From Thermoleophilia bacterium (GTDB taxonomy: Bacteria > Actinomycetota > Thermoleophilia > Miltoncostaeales > Miltoncostaeaceae), in the NCBI GenBank assembly GCA_020438485.1, contig JAGQUM010000018.1:17460-81459 (forward strand): DNA of 64,000 bases. Direction: 5' to 3'. The translations under genes were made by a program, and so were the position numbers. The notes under the pieces were generated by a model, which was not told the origin of the DNA, made no database searches, and worked only from the letters and a program-made list of their open reading frames with translations. Of the stretch, positions 18,003 through 27,187 are shown in pieces; position 1 is the first letter of the stretch, and each line of letters opens with the position of its first letter.

Positions 18003-20537
18003 CTACTTCACGACGAAGTTCACGAGGCGGCCGGGCACCACCACCTCGCGCACCACCTGCTTGCCGTCCAGCGCGGCGGCGACCTTCGGCTCGACCCGCG
18101 CGGCGCCGAGCACGTCCGCGTCGGCGGCGCCCGCGTCAACGTCGACGCGCCCCCGCAGCTTGCCGTTGACCTGCACCACGATGGTGACGGTGTCGCGCAC
18201 CAGCAGGGCCTCATGCGGACGGGGCCAGGCGACGGTCCACAGGTGCGGGCCGCCCAGCGCCTCCCACAGCTCGCTGGTGATGTGCGGGGCAAACGGGAAC
18301 AGGACGGACACCGCGGTCTGCGCCGCGTAACGCACCACCCCCGCGGTGCCCTGTTCACGGGCGTCGTCGCCCTGCATCACCCGCGTCGCCAGGTTGACCA
18401 ACTCCTGCACCGCCGAGATCGCCGTGTGGAACGAGAACCGCTCCGCGACGTCCTCGCTGACCTTCGCAATGGTGCTCTCGCACTTGCGCAGCAGTTCCGC
18501 CGCGTCACCGTCCAGGCCCTCGCGGCCCGGGCGCTCGATGAGGTCGCCGGGCACCGCCTGCGACGCATGACGCGCCAGCGCCCAGAGCCGGTCGAGGAAC
18601 CGGCGGGCGCCGACGACGCCGCGGTCGCTCCACTCGATGTCGTCTGCGGCGGGGCCCATGAACAGCACGTAGAGCCGCAGCGTGTCGGCGCCGAACTGGC
18701 CGACGATCTCGTCGGGGGGCACCACGTTGCCCTTGCTCTTGCTCATCTTCGCGCCGTCGCGGTAGACCATCCCCTGCGTGAACAGGCGGGCGAACGGCTC
18801 ACGAAAGCCGATGAGGCCGATGTCGTGCAGCACCTTGGTGAAAAAGCGCGCGTACAGCAGGTGCAGCACCGCGTGTTCCACGCCGCCGATGTACTGGTCG
18901 ACGGGCAGCCAGTAGTCGACGACGTCGGTGTCGAACGCCGCGCGTTCGAGGTGGGGGGCGGTGTAGCGCAGGTAGTACCAGGACGAGTCGACGAACGTGT
19001 CCATGGTGTCGGTCTCGCGCCTCGCCGGGCCGCCGCAGCGCGGGCACACGGTGGAGACGAACTCCTCGCTACCCGCCAGCGGGCTCTGCCCCTTCGGGGC
19101 GTAGTCATCGACCTCGGGCAGGAGGACGGGCAACTGATCGTCCGGCACCGCGACGGTGCCGCAGTCCGGGCAGTGGACGATGGGGATGGGCGCGCCCCAG
19201 TACCGCTGCCGCGAGATCAGCCAGTCGCGAAGCCGGTATCCGACCGTCGCCTCTCCCGCACCGTGCGCCTGCAGCCACGAGGAGATGGTCGCCTTGGCCT
19301 GATCCACGGTCTGGCCGTCGAGGATGCCCGAGCCCGTCAGCAGGCCGTCCCCCACGTAGGCTTCGTCGAGTGGTGCGGAGGGGTCGTCACCCTCGGGGCA
19401 GATGACGCGGACCACCGGGAGGGCGTGGGCGCGGGCGAAGGCGAAGTCGCGCTCGTCGTGGCCCGGCACGGCCATCACCGCACCGGTGCCGTAGTCCATC
19501 AGCACGTAGTCCGCGACCCAGACGGGCAGCCGGGCGCCGTTGACGGGGTTGATGACCTCCCGTCCCGTGTACACACCGGTCTTGGGCTTGTCGGCGGCTC
19601 CCCGCTCGGCCGTGGTCGAACGCGCAGCCGCCCGCACGTACTCCGTGACGTCGCGCTCGCGGTCGGTGCCGGTAACGAGTGCGGCAACCAGGGGGTGCTC
19701 CGGCGCCAGCAGGAAGAACGTCGCCCCGAACAGCGTGTCGGGCCGGGTCGTGAACACCGGGATCTCGTGCGCACCGTCCTCGGTGCGAAAGATCACCCGG
19801 GCGCCCTCGGAACGGCCGATCCAGTTGCGCTGCATCGACAGCACCCGGGCGGGCCAGTCGGTGAGCAGGTCCATGTCGTCCAGCAGCGCGTCCGCGTAGT
19901 CGGTGATGCGCAGGAACCACTGGGTGAGCTGGCGGACATCCACCTCGCTGCCGCAGCGCTCGCAGCGGCCGTCGACCACCTGCTCGTTCGCCAGCACCGT
20001 CATGTCCGTGGGGCACCAGTTGACGGGCGCCTCCCGCCGTTCCGCCAGGCCGCGCTCGAACATGCGCAGGAACAGCCACTGCGTCCACCGGTAGTACTCC
20101 GGGTCGGCCGTGGAGATCTCAGTGTCCCAGTCGATCGCGAACCCGAGACGCTTGAGCTGGGTGCGGATGCCGGCGATGTTGCGCGCCGTCACCACCGCGG
20201 GTGGCTCCCCTGTGCGGATCGCCGCATTCTCGGCCGGCAGCCCGAACGCGTCGTAGCCCATGGGGTGGAACACCTCCGCGCCGTTGCGGCGGCGGAAGTG
20301 CGCGATGACGTCGCCCATCGTGTAGTTCTTGACGTGCCCCATGTGGATGTCGCCGCTGGGGTACGGCAGCATCTCGAGCACGTAGGCCTTGTCGCGGTCC
20401 GGCAGCGACATGGACTCGCCGTCGCGCGAGAGGACGCCGGACGAGAACGCGCGCTCGGCATCCCAGACGGCCTGCCAGCGGGGCTCGACCCTGTCCGGGT
20501 CGTACCGTTCGGGCAGAATGGGTCGGTCCTCAGGCAT
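18003..20537 (-). CDS. leuS: Leucyl-tRNA synthetase
   Basis: 844 residues. The class I HIGH motif is HMGH at 65-68 (PSGDIHMGHVKNYTMGD) and KMSKS begins at Lys597. The editing domain is present, as is a zinc-binding region with CPDC and CPRC pairs in the insertion before the catalytic site. It charges tRNA-Leu with leucine. The ATG at 20537 matches the usual start (ERYDPDRVEPRWQ follows); longer in-frame versions would run through the divergent promoter region. Confidence 0.97.
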   Translation of the reverse strand: MPEDRPILPERYDPDRVEPRWQAVWDAERAFSSGVLSRDGESMSLPDRDKAYVLEMLPYPSGDIHMGHVKNYTMGDVIAHFRRRNGAEVFHPMGYDAFGLPAENAAIRTGEPPAVVTARNIAGIRTQLKRLGFAIDWDTEISTADPEYYRWTQWLFLRMFERGLAERREAPVNWCPTDMTVLANEQVVDGRCERCGSEVDVRQLTQWFLRITDYADALLDDMDLLTDWPARVLSMQRNWIGRSEGARVIFRTEDGAHEIPVFTTRPDTLFGATFFLLAPEHPLVAALVTGTDRERDVTEYVRAAARSTTAERGAADKPKTGVYTGREVINPVNGARLPVWVADYVLMDYGTGAVMAVPGHDERDFAFARAHALPVVRVICPEGDDPSAPLDEAYVGDGLLTGSGILDGQTVDQAKATISSWLQAHGAGEATVGYRLRDWLISRQRYWGAPIPIVHCPDCGTVAVPDDQLPVLLPEVDDYAPKGQSPLAGSEEFVSTVCPRCGGPARRETDTMDTFVDSSWYYLRYTAPHLERAAFDTDVVDYWLPVDQYIGGVEHAVLHLLYARFFTKVLHDIGLIGFREPFARLFTQGMVYRDGAKMSKSKGNVVPPDEIVGQFGADTLRLYVLFMGPAADDIEWSDRGVVGARRFLDRLWALARHASQAVPGDLIERPGREGLDGDAAELLRKCESTIAKVSEDVAERFSFHTAISAVQELVNLATRVMQGDDAREQGTAGVVRYAAQTAVSVLFPFAPHITSELWEALGGPHLWTVAWPRPHEALLVRDTVTIVVQVNGKLRGRVDVDAGAADADVLGAARVEPKVAAALDGKQVVREVVVPGRLVNFVVK

Positions 20538-20546
20538 CGGCCGCCG

Positions 20547-20554
20547 AGTATAGC
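20547..20554. promoter_or_regulatory. Overlapping divergent -10 boxes between leuS and the GNAT gene
   Basis: On the minus strand TATACT (20552 down to 20547) is near consensus and ends 9 bases before the leuS ATG, implying a very short leader. On the plus strand TATAGC (20549-20554) could serve the GNAT gene. The two genes would compete for the same AT-rich patch. Confidence 0.45.
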
Positions 20555-20577
20555 CAGGCTCCCCCCACCCTCCCCGA

Positions 20578-21009
20578 GTGACCGCCCCCCGCCCCGACGC
20601 CACCATCCGCCCGTACGACGCCGCCCGCGACTTCGCGGCCGTCACCGAGTTGTACCGGGCCAACGGGTGGAGCCACGCCAACGATCCGGCCCGGCTGCGC
20701 ACGGCGATCGAGCACTCGTCGTACGCGGTCGTCGCCGAGTCGCGTGGCGAACTGGTCGGGTTCGCCAGGACGCTGTCCGACGAGGCGTTCGCCGTCTACA
20801 TCGCCGACATCCTGGTGGCGCCCCCCTGGCAGGGTCACGGAATCGGCAGGAGGATCACCCAGGCCCTGCTGGATCACTACCCGATCGAGCGCCTTCACCA
20901 CCAGGTTCTGGTGGCCGAGCCCGGGGCGGAGGGTTTCTATCGGCGGCTCGGGATGAAGCCCGTGAGCCAGTTCGGCCTGACGGCGTTCATCCGCACGCGC
21001 CGGGCGTAG
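20578..21009 (+). CDS. GNAT family N-acetyltransferase
   Basis: 143 residues from a GTG start. Motif A is DILVAPPWQGHGIGRRI, with the QGHGIG acetyl-CoA pyrophosphate loop, and motif B includes AEGFYRRLGMKPV. It transfers an acetyl group from acetyl-CoA to an amine; the acceptor cannot be read from the sequence. It is a stand-alone gene sharing a small divergent promoter region with leuS and converging with the DUF342 gene. Confidence 0.88.
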   Translation: MTAPRPDATIRPYDAARDFAAVTELYRANGWSHANDPARLRTAIEHSSYAVVAESRGELVGFARTLSDEAFAVYIADILVAPPWQGHGIGRRITQALLDHYPIERLHHQVLVAEPGAEGFYRRLGMKPVSQFGLTAFIRTRRA

Positions 21010-21028
21010 GCGGCGCCGGCGCGCCGGG

Positions 21029-22771
21029 TCAGCCGCCGATCACCCTACCGGTCTCGTCGACGCCGACGGTCAACCCGGTACGGTCCTGGGCGAGCACGAT
21101 CTCCACGCCCGCGATCTCGATGCGGACGCCGGCGTGAGCGCGGGTGGCCACCAGCCGGTCACGCGTGGCGGTCGGCCCGGTGAGGTCCACGACGGTCCGG
21201 GTCGCCCCGGCCCCGATCTCCCCGGCCCGGACGACGCCGCCGACGGTCGTGGTGCCCCCCCGGATGGTGCTGCGCCCGCCGGAGCACGTGAGGTCGCCGC
21301 TCACCGTCACCTCGGACGTGAGCACGCCCTGGCCGGTGATCTCCAGGTCCCCGACGCACGAGAGCGTGGACGTGAGGACGTAGCTGAGCTGGGACGACGG
21401 ATGCTCGTCCCCGCCGGGAGGCGACGCGACAGCGGCCTCCAGGCGGTCGAGGGCGGCCGCGAACCCGGCGGCGTCGACGTCGGCGAACCGCTCGGCGCCG
21501 TGGATGAGGCCCGCGATCACCATCGCGTCGGCCACAAGGGCCTCCGTGGACCTGTCGGCAAGGCGGGCGGCCCCCTCGGCGGCCTCGGCCAGCGCGTCGC
21601 AGACCTCGGGAGTGCGCTGCCGGGCGACACCGGGGATCACCGAGGCGAACGCGGCGTCCAGCCCCCTCTGCACCGCCAGGCTGTGGACGGCCGCGGCGTC
21701 CGAGGCGAGCCCACGCAGGGCGGGCAGGGCATCGGCGATGCACCGGGTCAGGGACTCCCATGCCGCGGCCCGAGTGCCGGCGACCATGTCGGAGTGAAGG
21801 CAGGGTCCGCGCACGATGAGGGCGCCCCCCGCACGCAGCGCCGCGCGCGCGGCGCCGCCCGAGATCTCCACGGAGCCGGTGGCCTCGACACGTCGGTGCT
21901 CCCCGACGCCCCCGGTCACGACCAGAGACCCCAGAACCTCCACGTCACCGGTCTCCACACCCACGTCACCCGCCAGCGTGAGGTGCGACGCGACCGCCAC
22001 CGCCTCTTCGTCGTACACGGGGCGCCCGGCCACGGTGGAGTACACGCGCACGGTGCCGTCGGACCCGGTGTGGGCGACGGTCCCGGCGCCGGCCACGAGG
22101 GCGGGATCCAGCGGTGCCCGCGCGGGCACCGCGTTGCCGCGTACGCTCTCGCCGTCGGCACCGGGCGCCGCGGGTGTCTTCGTCGCCAGCAGGGTGCCCG
22201 CGGGCACCGTGAACAGGGGGTCCCCCGCGCACGCGTCCCGCTGGTCGTGGGTCAGGACGGCGTCGACCGGTTCACCGGGCGGCGTTCCCCGGGCGACCAC
22301 CACGCTCGTGCCGTACGGCTCCGCGATGAGGCGCCCGATCTCCCGCATCAGCACCCCCCGGGTAACCCCGTGGCCGGACAGCGCGTGGGAGATCTCCGAG
22401 GGGGCGGGAGCATCCGGCTCGGGATGCCCGTCGACCTCGCGCCACACGGTGAGGCCCGAGGTGGGCTCCTGGTCAACCATCCGGTGCCTCGTGCCGGGGC
22501 GGGACCGGACCGTGACGACGGCCTCCAGGTCGCGCTCGCCCAGCTCCACGTCCACCAGATTCGCGGCGGGCTCGTCGCCGAGCTCCACGACGACCTCCTC
22601 TGTGCCGTGGAGCTCGCACCGCTCGTGAACCACGACACCGTTGACGCTCAAGCGCACCCCGTCGCCAAGAACCACCAGGCACGGCGCGCCCTCGCCCGTC
22701 GCCGGCTCCACGTGCAGGACGCCGCCGCGGATCGCGACGGTGCAGGGGGTGCCGTCGGTCACGTCACTCAT
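21029..22771 (-). CDS. DUF342 (FapA-like) protein
   Basis: 580 residues. The N-terminal part resembles the FapA N-terminal domain, with GVTRGVLMREIGRLI and a lipoyl-like hinge (DPLFTVPAGTLLATK). The central region consists of right-handed beta-helix repeats (ASHLTLAGDVGVETGDVEVLGSLVV) typical of polymer-forming DUF342. A long helical insert (about 350-440) and more helical turns follow. Relatives affect flagellar assembly and motility, or form cytoplasmic scaffolds. No flagellar gene is nearby, but a chemoreceptor gene is. The exact role is unknown. Confidence 0.75.
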   Translation of the reverse strand: MSDVTDGTPCTVAIRGGVLHVEPATGEGAPCLVVLGDGVRLSVNGVVVHERCELHGTEEVVVELGDEPAANLVDVELGERDLEAVVTVRSRPGTRHRMVDQEPTSGLTVWREVDGHPEPDAPAPSEISHALSGHGVTRGVLMREIGRLIAEPYGTSVVVARGTPPGEPVDAVLTHDQRDACAGDPLFTVPAGTLLATKTPAAPGADGESVRGNAVPARAPLDPALVAGAGTVAHTGSDGTVRVYSTVAGRPVYDEEAVAVASHLTLAGDVGVETGDVEVLGSLVVTGGVGEHRRVEATGSVEISGGAARAALRAGGALIVRGPCLHSDMVAGTRAAAWESLTRCIADALPALRGLASDAAAVHSLAVQRGLDAAFASVIPGVARQRTPEVCDALAEAAEGAARLADRSTEALVADAMVIAGLIHGAERFADVDAAGFAAALDRLEAAVASPPGGDEHPSSQLSYVLTSTLSCVGDLEITGQGVLTSEVTVSGDLTCSGGRSTIRGGTTTVGGVVRAGEIGAGATRTVVDLTGPTATRDRLVATRAHAGVRIEIAGVEIVLAQDRTGLTVGVDETGRVIGG

Positions 22772-22897
22772 GTCACTTCCATCGGCACCCCACGCGCGGA
22801 AACGGAGGGTTCGGGCCGGTCGCGGTGGCCCGCCGGCCGTGGGTCGGCGCTACGCTGCGGATCGACCGAGAACCCGTGCCACCTGGCGGAGGCCGAC

Positions 22898-23128
22898 GTG
22901 AGCCAGCATGTGTTCGACATGAAGGAAGCGGCGACGCGCAACGTCATCGCCAACCAGCTCCACGACCTCGCGAACCAGTTCGCAGCTGGCCGCATCGATC
23001 TGGCGTACGACGAATGGGCCGCGCCGGTCGACGTCCAGGAGCCCGTGAACGTGGTGCTCGACTTCACACGCAACCGCCACCACGCCTCGATGGTGATCGA
23101 CCTGCGCTGGGCGACGGCGGCGCACTAG
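22898..23128 (+). CDS. Amphi-Trp domain small protein
   Basis: 76 residues from a GTG start with GGAGG five bases upstream. The fold signature is visible: an N-terminal strand, a helix with EAATRNVIANQLHDLANQFAAGRIDLAYDEW in spirit, and a closing strand ending in IDLRW, where the conserved Trp sits. The family is small, widespread and uncharacterised. TACGCT at 22851-22856 is a possible -10 box with a leader of about 35 bases. It is flanked by the divergent DUF342 gene and the convergent chemoreceptor gene. Confidence 0.72.
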   Translation: MSQHVFDMKEAATRNVIANQLHDLANQFAAGRIDLAYDEWAAPVDVQEPVNVVLDFTRNRHHASMVIDLRWATAAH

Positions 23129-23148
23129 GCCGCCTCCCCGGGGGCGGC

Positions 23149-24753
23149 CTACCGCACCCGGAAGAGCGACGTGAGGGCGCTCATCCCCGCGGTCGCCTCG
23201 GCGAGGGACTCGGCCGCGTCCACCACCGATCGACCCGACGCGCTGCACTCGTCCGACGACCCCCGGACGATCTGGGCGGCCTCGCGCGCCGCCGAGGCGA
23301 GCCGCGCGGACTGGTCGGTGGCGTGGCCGACGGCGGACGCATCCTGGCTGAGGCGGTGCGCCTCACCGCTGATCTGGGCGATCTCGCCCGAGTGGTTCAC
23401 CAGCGTGCGGCGCAGCTCGTCGAACGCGTCGCGGGCGGCCTCCGCGTCGGCCAGGCTGCGTTCCACCGACGCGGTGCCGCCCCGCATGGCGTGGGCCGCG
23501 CGCCGCGTGCGCCCCTGAAGGTCGTTGACCAGCCCGCGGATCTCGTCGGCGGCGCCCGTGGCCTGCTCGGCCAGCGCCCCCACCTCGTCGGCGACGACCA
23601 TGAAACCCCGCCCGTGGTCGCCGGCGCGGGCGCCCTCGATGGCCGCGTTCAGCGCCAAGAGGTTCGTCTGGCGGGCGATCGCCGTGATGGCGTCGACAAT
23701 GCTGCCGATGCGCTCACCCTGCTCGGTGAGCGCGCCGACCTGCTCGGCGGTGGCGGTCACCGCTTCGCGCAGTTCGGCGATGGCCGACGACGCCTGAGCG
23801 ACGTGGCGGCCGCCCGCGTCGGCCGTGCCCACGGCCATCTCAATGCCGGCCTGGGCCTGCTGCGCCTGGGCGGCGGCGCCGTGGAGCCCCTCCACCAGCC
23901 GGCCGACGGCAGCCGCGGCGTCCTCGGCCTGCCGGGTCTGCTCATCGGCGCCGTCCAGCGCCCCGCCCGCGGCCGCCGCCACCTCCGCGAGCGAGCGGGT
24001 GGATTCCTGGGTGGCGCTCAGCATGGCGCGCGCGGTCTCACCCGCGGCCGCCGAGATGGTGGCGCCCTGCTCGATGACCTTCTGCAGGCCCAGGACCACC
24101 TTGTTGAACTCGAAGCCGAGCTGCCCCAGTTCGTCGCGGCCCGCGCCGTCCACCGTGGCGGTGAGGTCGCCGCTCATGACCGCGCGCGCGGCCTCGTGGA
24201 ACCGGGTGATGGGCTCGCTGACGCGCCGCCAGTTCCAGACGGCCAGGACCGCCGCCACGACAGCCCCGGCGCCGAAGGCCTCGATCCCCTCCGCCGGGCC
24301 GGCCGTGACGCCGGCGACCAGCGCCGGAGCGGCGGCCGCGGCGGCCAGGGACGCCGCGATACGCACCCGCAGGCTGCCCCTCGGGACGATCTGGCCCACG
24401 CGCAGCACGGCGTAGTGCTCACCGGCGACCCGCACAGGCACGATGGCCTCGCGGATCACCTCGCCCGTGTTGCGCTCGTACTGCTGGACCTTCTCCTCGC
24501 GCACCGCGGCCGCCGCGGAGCTGACGGGGTCGCCGTACACCCGCCCCTCGCGCAGCTTGTTCGTGTGAACGTGGGTGCGCCCCTCCGGCGACATCAGGAC
24601 GATGTACTCCAGGTCCTGGGTCAGCCGCGTGCCGAACTCGCGGGAGAGCTCCGCGAGCACGTCCGCGTGCCCGGTCGCGCCCTCCAGGGCGGACTCGGTG
24701 CGGCCCGCCAGTTCCTGGGCCAGCGCGAGGGGATTGCGGGGACGCAGGGCCAT
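23149..24753 (-). CDS. Methyl-accepting chemotaxis protein with N-terminal cytoplasmic sensor region
   Basis: 534 residues. Residues 1-128 form a soluble Cache/PAS-like region ([20 protein letters not shown]). Two closely spaced membrane segments follow (about 131-151 and 157-174), then HAMP (about 175-227). The long coiled-coil signalling domain carries the conserved tip [20 protein letters not shown]. No membrane segment precedes the sensor, so the ligand region probably faces the cytoplasm. No C-terminal CheR-tether pentapeptide is seen. GGAGG lies upstream of the ATG at 24753. No other chemotaxis gene is in the window. Confidence 0.9.
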   Translation of the reverse strand: MALRPRNPLALAQELAGRTESALEGATGHADVLAELSREFGTRLTQDLEYIVLMSPEGRTHVHTNKLREGRVYGDPVSSAAAAVREEKVQQYERNTGEVIREAIVPVRVAGEHYAVLRVGQIVPRGSLRVRIAASLAAAAAAPALVAGVTAGPAEGIEAFGAGAVVAAVLAVWNWRRVSEPITRFHEAARAVMSGDLTATVDGAGRDELGQLGFEFNKVVLGLQKVIEQGATISAAAGETARAMLSATQESTRSLAEVAAAAGGALDGADEQTRQAEDAAAAVGRLVEGLHGAAAQAQQAQAGIEMAVGTADAGGRHVAQASSAIAELREAVTATAEQVGALTEQGERIGSIVDAITAIARQTNLLALNAAIEGARAGDHGRGFMVVADEVGALAEQATGAADEIRGLVNDLQGRTRRAAHAMRGGTASVERSLADAEAARDAFDELRRTLVNHSGEIAQISGEAHRLSQDASAVGHATDQSARLASAAREAAQIVRGSSDECSASGRSVVDAAESLAEATAGMSALTSLFRVR

Positions 24754-24929
24754 CGGGAGAGCCTCCGGAGGATGTCGGGCGGGTGACGCGTTCGGGCGTC
24801 CCCCTGGATGTCGACTCCGCCCCCGGGACGCTTGATACCCATGCAACAAACTCGAGCGGGGGTAATCTGCACCGCAGGCCGGCCTCCCGCCCCCGGGGCG
24901 GGAGCGGCGAGGATGACGAGGAGGTGCCC

Positions 24930-25118
24930 ATGGCGGCGGTCATGCCGCGCGACGCGCACGGGCGGGGCCGGACGGGGCCGAGGGTGCGGGGGGACGGACG
25001 ACCGCCGATCGGCGTCGTGCCTGTCGTGCGCCCGGCCGCGACCGACGCGGCCCGCCGCTCGACGTCCCGTCCCCGGTCCACCGGTCCCGGCGACCCGCGG
25101 GACGGGGACGCACGATGA
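24930..25118 (+). CDS. Short basic ORF coupled to the LigC gene
   Basis: 62 residues, rich in Arg, Pro and Gly and probably disordered ([18 protein letters not shown]). The ATG has a strong GAGGAGG site four bases upstream and the stop overlaps the ligase start in an ATGA arrangement. It could be a real small protein or a leader whose translation opens the ligase start. No homolog is recognised. The preceding 176 bases hold only an AT-richer patch with TAATCT (24863-24868), a possible -10 for this unit. Confidence 0.4.
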   Translation: MAAVMPRDAHGRGRTGPRVRGDGRPPIGVVPVVRPAATDAARRSTSRPRSTGPGDPRDGDAR

Positions 25119-26086
25119 CGTCGTCCCCCCTCCCCCGTCCCCTCGCGCCGCAGCTGGCCCGGAAGGCCGACGCCGCACCGACCGGTGCGTCGTGGGCGTA
25201 CGAGCCGAAGCTCGACGGCTTTCGCGCCATCGCGTTCGTCGACGGCGAGACGGCGGTGATCCAGTCGCGCGGCGGTAAGGACCTGACGCGCTACTTCCCC
25301 GAGGTGACGTTCCCCGCGGGCCGCTACGTGCTAGACGGCGAGTTGCTGATCGACGCCGAGTCCGGGGCGGCCCAGAGTGAGGACTTCGGGGCACTCAGCC
25401 AGCGCATCCACCCGGCCGCGTCGCGCATCGCGCGCCTGGCCGCCGAGACGCCCGCGCGGTTCGCGGCGTTCGATCTGCTTGCCGAGGGGGGCGAGCCGCT
25501 GCTGGAGCGCCCGTTCCGGGCACGCCGGGCCGCGCTGGAGCGCCTGGCCGGCGGATGGGACGGGGGCCACCCCGTTAGCGTGCTGGACCAGACGCTCGAC
25601 CCCGCGGCCGCGGCCGCGTGGCTGACCGGATCGTCCGAGGGGCTGGTCGCGAAGGATCTCGATGCCCCGTACCTGCCCGGCGAGCGGCGCGGCACGGTAA
25701 AGGTGAAGCGCCGCCGGACGGCGGACTGCGTCGTGGCCGGGTACCGGGAGGGAAAGGCTGCGGGAACCGTCGGGTCGCTGATGCTGGGGCTGTATGACGC
25801 TGACGGTCATCTGCGCCTCGTCGGCCACACGTCGGGCCTGTCGGCCGCGGAGAAGCGTCGCCTGGTAACGAAGCTCGCGCCCCTGGCGACCGGGGTGACG
25901 GGTGCGTCGGACACCCGCTGGCGGGCCGGAGAGGAGCGCGCCTGGGTCACGCTGCGCCCGGAGGCGGTTGTCGAGATCACGTACGACCAGGTGTCCGACG
26001 GAAGGATCCGCCACGGTTCGCGCCTCGTGCGCTGGCGTGATGACAAGGCGCCGCGCGAATGCACCACGGACCAACTCGACGACTGA
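25115..26086 (+). CDS. ligC: ATP-dependent DNA ligase, LigC type
   Basis: 323 residues, the size of stand-alone mycobacterial LigC. The nucleotidyl lysine is Lys32 in YEPKLDGFRA (KxDGxR motif I). LDGEL, FAAFDLL, EGLVAK (about 172) and KVKRRRTAD are motifs III to V. A C-terminal OB domain ends with VVEITYDQVSDGRIRHGSRL. No phosphoesterase or polymerase domain is fused. In mycobacteria LigC works with the PrimPolC polymerase in excision-type repair; a matching polymerase gene lies 1.1 kb away on the other strand. Confidence 0.92.
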   Translation: MTSSPLPRPLAPQLARKADAAPTGASWAYEPKLDGFRAIAFVDGETAVIQSRGGKDLTRYFPEVTFPAGRYVLDGELLIDAESGAAQSEDFGALSQRIHPAASRIARLAAETPARFAAFDLLAEGGEPLLERPFRARRAALERLAGGWDGGHPVSVLDQTLDPAAAAAWLTGSSEGLVAKDLDAPYLPGERRGTVKVKRRRTADCVVAGYREGKAAGTVGSLMLGLYDADGHLRLVGHTSGLSAAEKRRLVTKLAPLATGVTGASDTRWRAGEERAWVTLRPEAVVEITYDQVSDGRIRHGSRLVRWRDDKAPRECTTDQLDD

Positions 26087-26140
26087 CCCGCGGGACCCTC
26101 GCGCCCGGCGGCCGCGCACCGGGCGGCGGGTCGGCGGCCG

Positions 26141-27088
26141 CTACTCGTAGATCGCCACCAGCCGACCCCTCACGTCGCCCCGCCGCAGGCGCTCCAGCCC
26201 GTCGGGGATCTCATCGAACGTGATCTCGGTCAGGGCCGGGACGAGCTCACCCCTGGACATGAGCTCGTAGAGCGCCGAGATGTCCTCGGGCGTCCCGCCG
26301 TTCGACCCGATGTAGGTGACCTTGCGGAGGATCATGGCCTTGGTCGAGATCGTGGCCTCCAGCGTGCCCATGCCGACCTGGACCACGCGCCCGCCCAGCT
26401 TCACGGTTTCGATCGCGTCGGCCGTCGTGACGCCGAAGCCCGCGAAGTCCACGATGACGTCGAACTCCACATCGCCGAAGTCCCTGATCGACTTCATGAC
26501 GCCCTTCGCACCGATCTGGTCCGCCAGCGGCCACGCCTTCTCGTTGACCTCGGCGACGTAGACGTCCGCCCCGGCCAGGACTGCCACCCGCGCACCGACC
26601 TGCCCCAGGCCACCCAGGCCGATGATGCCCACCGCGTCGCCCGGCGTGACCTGACCGTTGGAGATGACCGCGTGGTACGACGTCATGCCCGCGTCGGTGG
26701 CCGCGGCACCAAGCGCGAAGCCGAGCCCGTCGGGGATCCTGACGAGCGCCTCGGCGCCGATCGCCAGCACCGGGCCGAACCCGCCGTCGGAGCTGAACCC
26801 GGGCGCACCCGCCGCCGTCGTCGGGCACACGCCGACGCGGTCGCCGACGCCCCAGCCCGTGACGCCCTCCCCGACCGCGCGGATCGCGCCGGCCACCTCG
26901 TGCCCCATCGTGATCGGCGCGTACATCAGGGTCTCGCGCCACCCGTCGTCATGCAGCACGCCGACGTCCGTGTGGCAGAGCCCCGCCGCCTTGACGTCGA
27001 TGGTCACCTGCCCCGGCCCGGGCTCGGGCATCGGAACCTCGTTGAGCACGAGGGGCTGGTGCGTGCCGGTGAACTGCCATGAGCGCAC
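26141..27088 (-). CDS. Zinc-dependent medium-chain alcohol dehydrogenase, reduced structural lobe
   Basis: 315 residues from a GTG start with GGGAG upstream. Catalytic zinc ligands Cys38 (GLCHTD) and His63-Glu64 (MGHEVAG) are present, and the Rossmann motif is GLGGLGQVG. The four-cysteine structural zinc loop is absent (the region reads VGVCPTTAAGAPGFSS), and the usual third zinc cysteine is replaced by Asp in TDAGMTSYHAV. It should oxidise or reduce an alcohol/aldehyde or enoyl substrate with NAD(P). It sits 99 bases downstream of the PrimPolC gene on the same strand, possibly co-transcribed. Confidence 0.88.
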   Translation of the reverse strand: MRSWQFTGTHQPLVLNEVPMPEPGPGQVTIDVKAAGLCHTDVGVLHDDGWRETLMYAPITMGHEVAGAIRAVGEGVTGWGVGDRVGVCPTTAAGAPGFSSDGGFGPVLAIGAEALVRIPDGLGFALGAAATDAGMTSYHAVISNGQVTPGDAVGIIGLGGLGQVGARVAVLAGADVYVAEVNEKAWPLADQIGAKGVMKSIRDFGDVEFDVIVDFAGFGVTTADAIETVKLGGRVVQVGMGTLEATISTKAMILRKVTYIGSNGGTPEDISALYELMSRGELVPALTEITFDEIPDGLERLRRGDVRGRLVAIYE

Positions 27089-27187
27089 TGATGACTCCCG
27101 TTGTGAGGGGCGGCACCACGTCGTCGGCGCCGCCCGCCGGTTGCGGTGGCAAACGTACCGCGGCGGGAGGCGCCCCGCCGACGTCTC

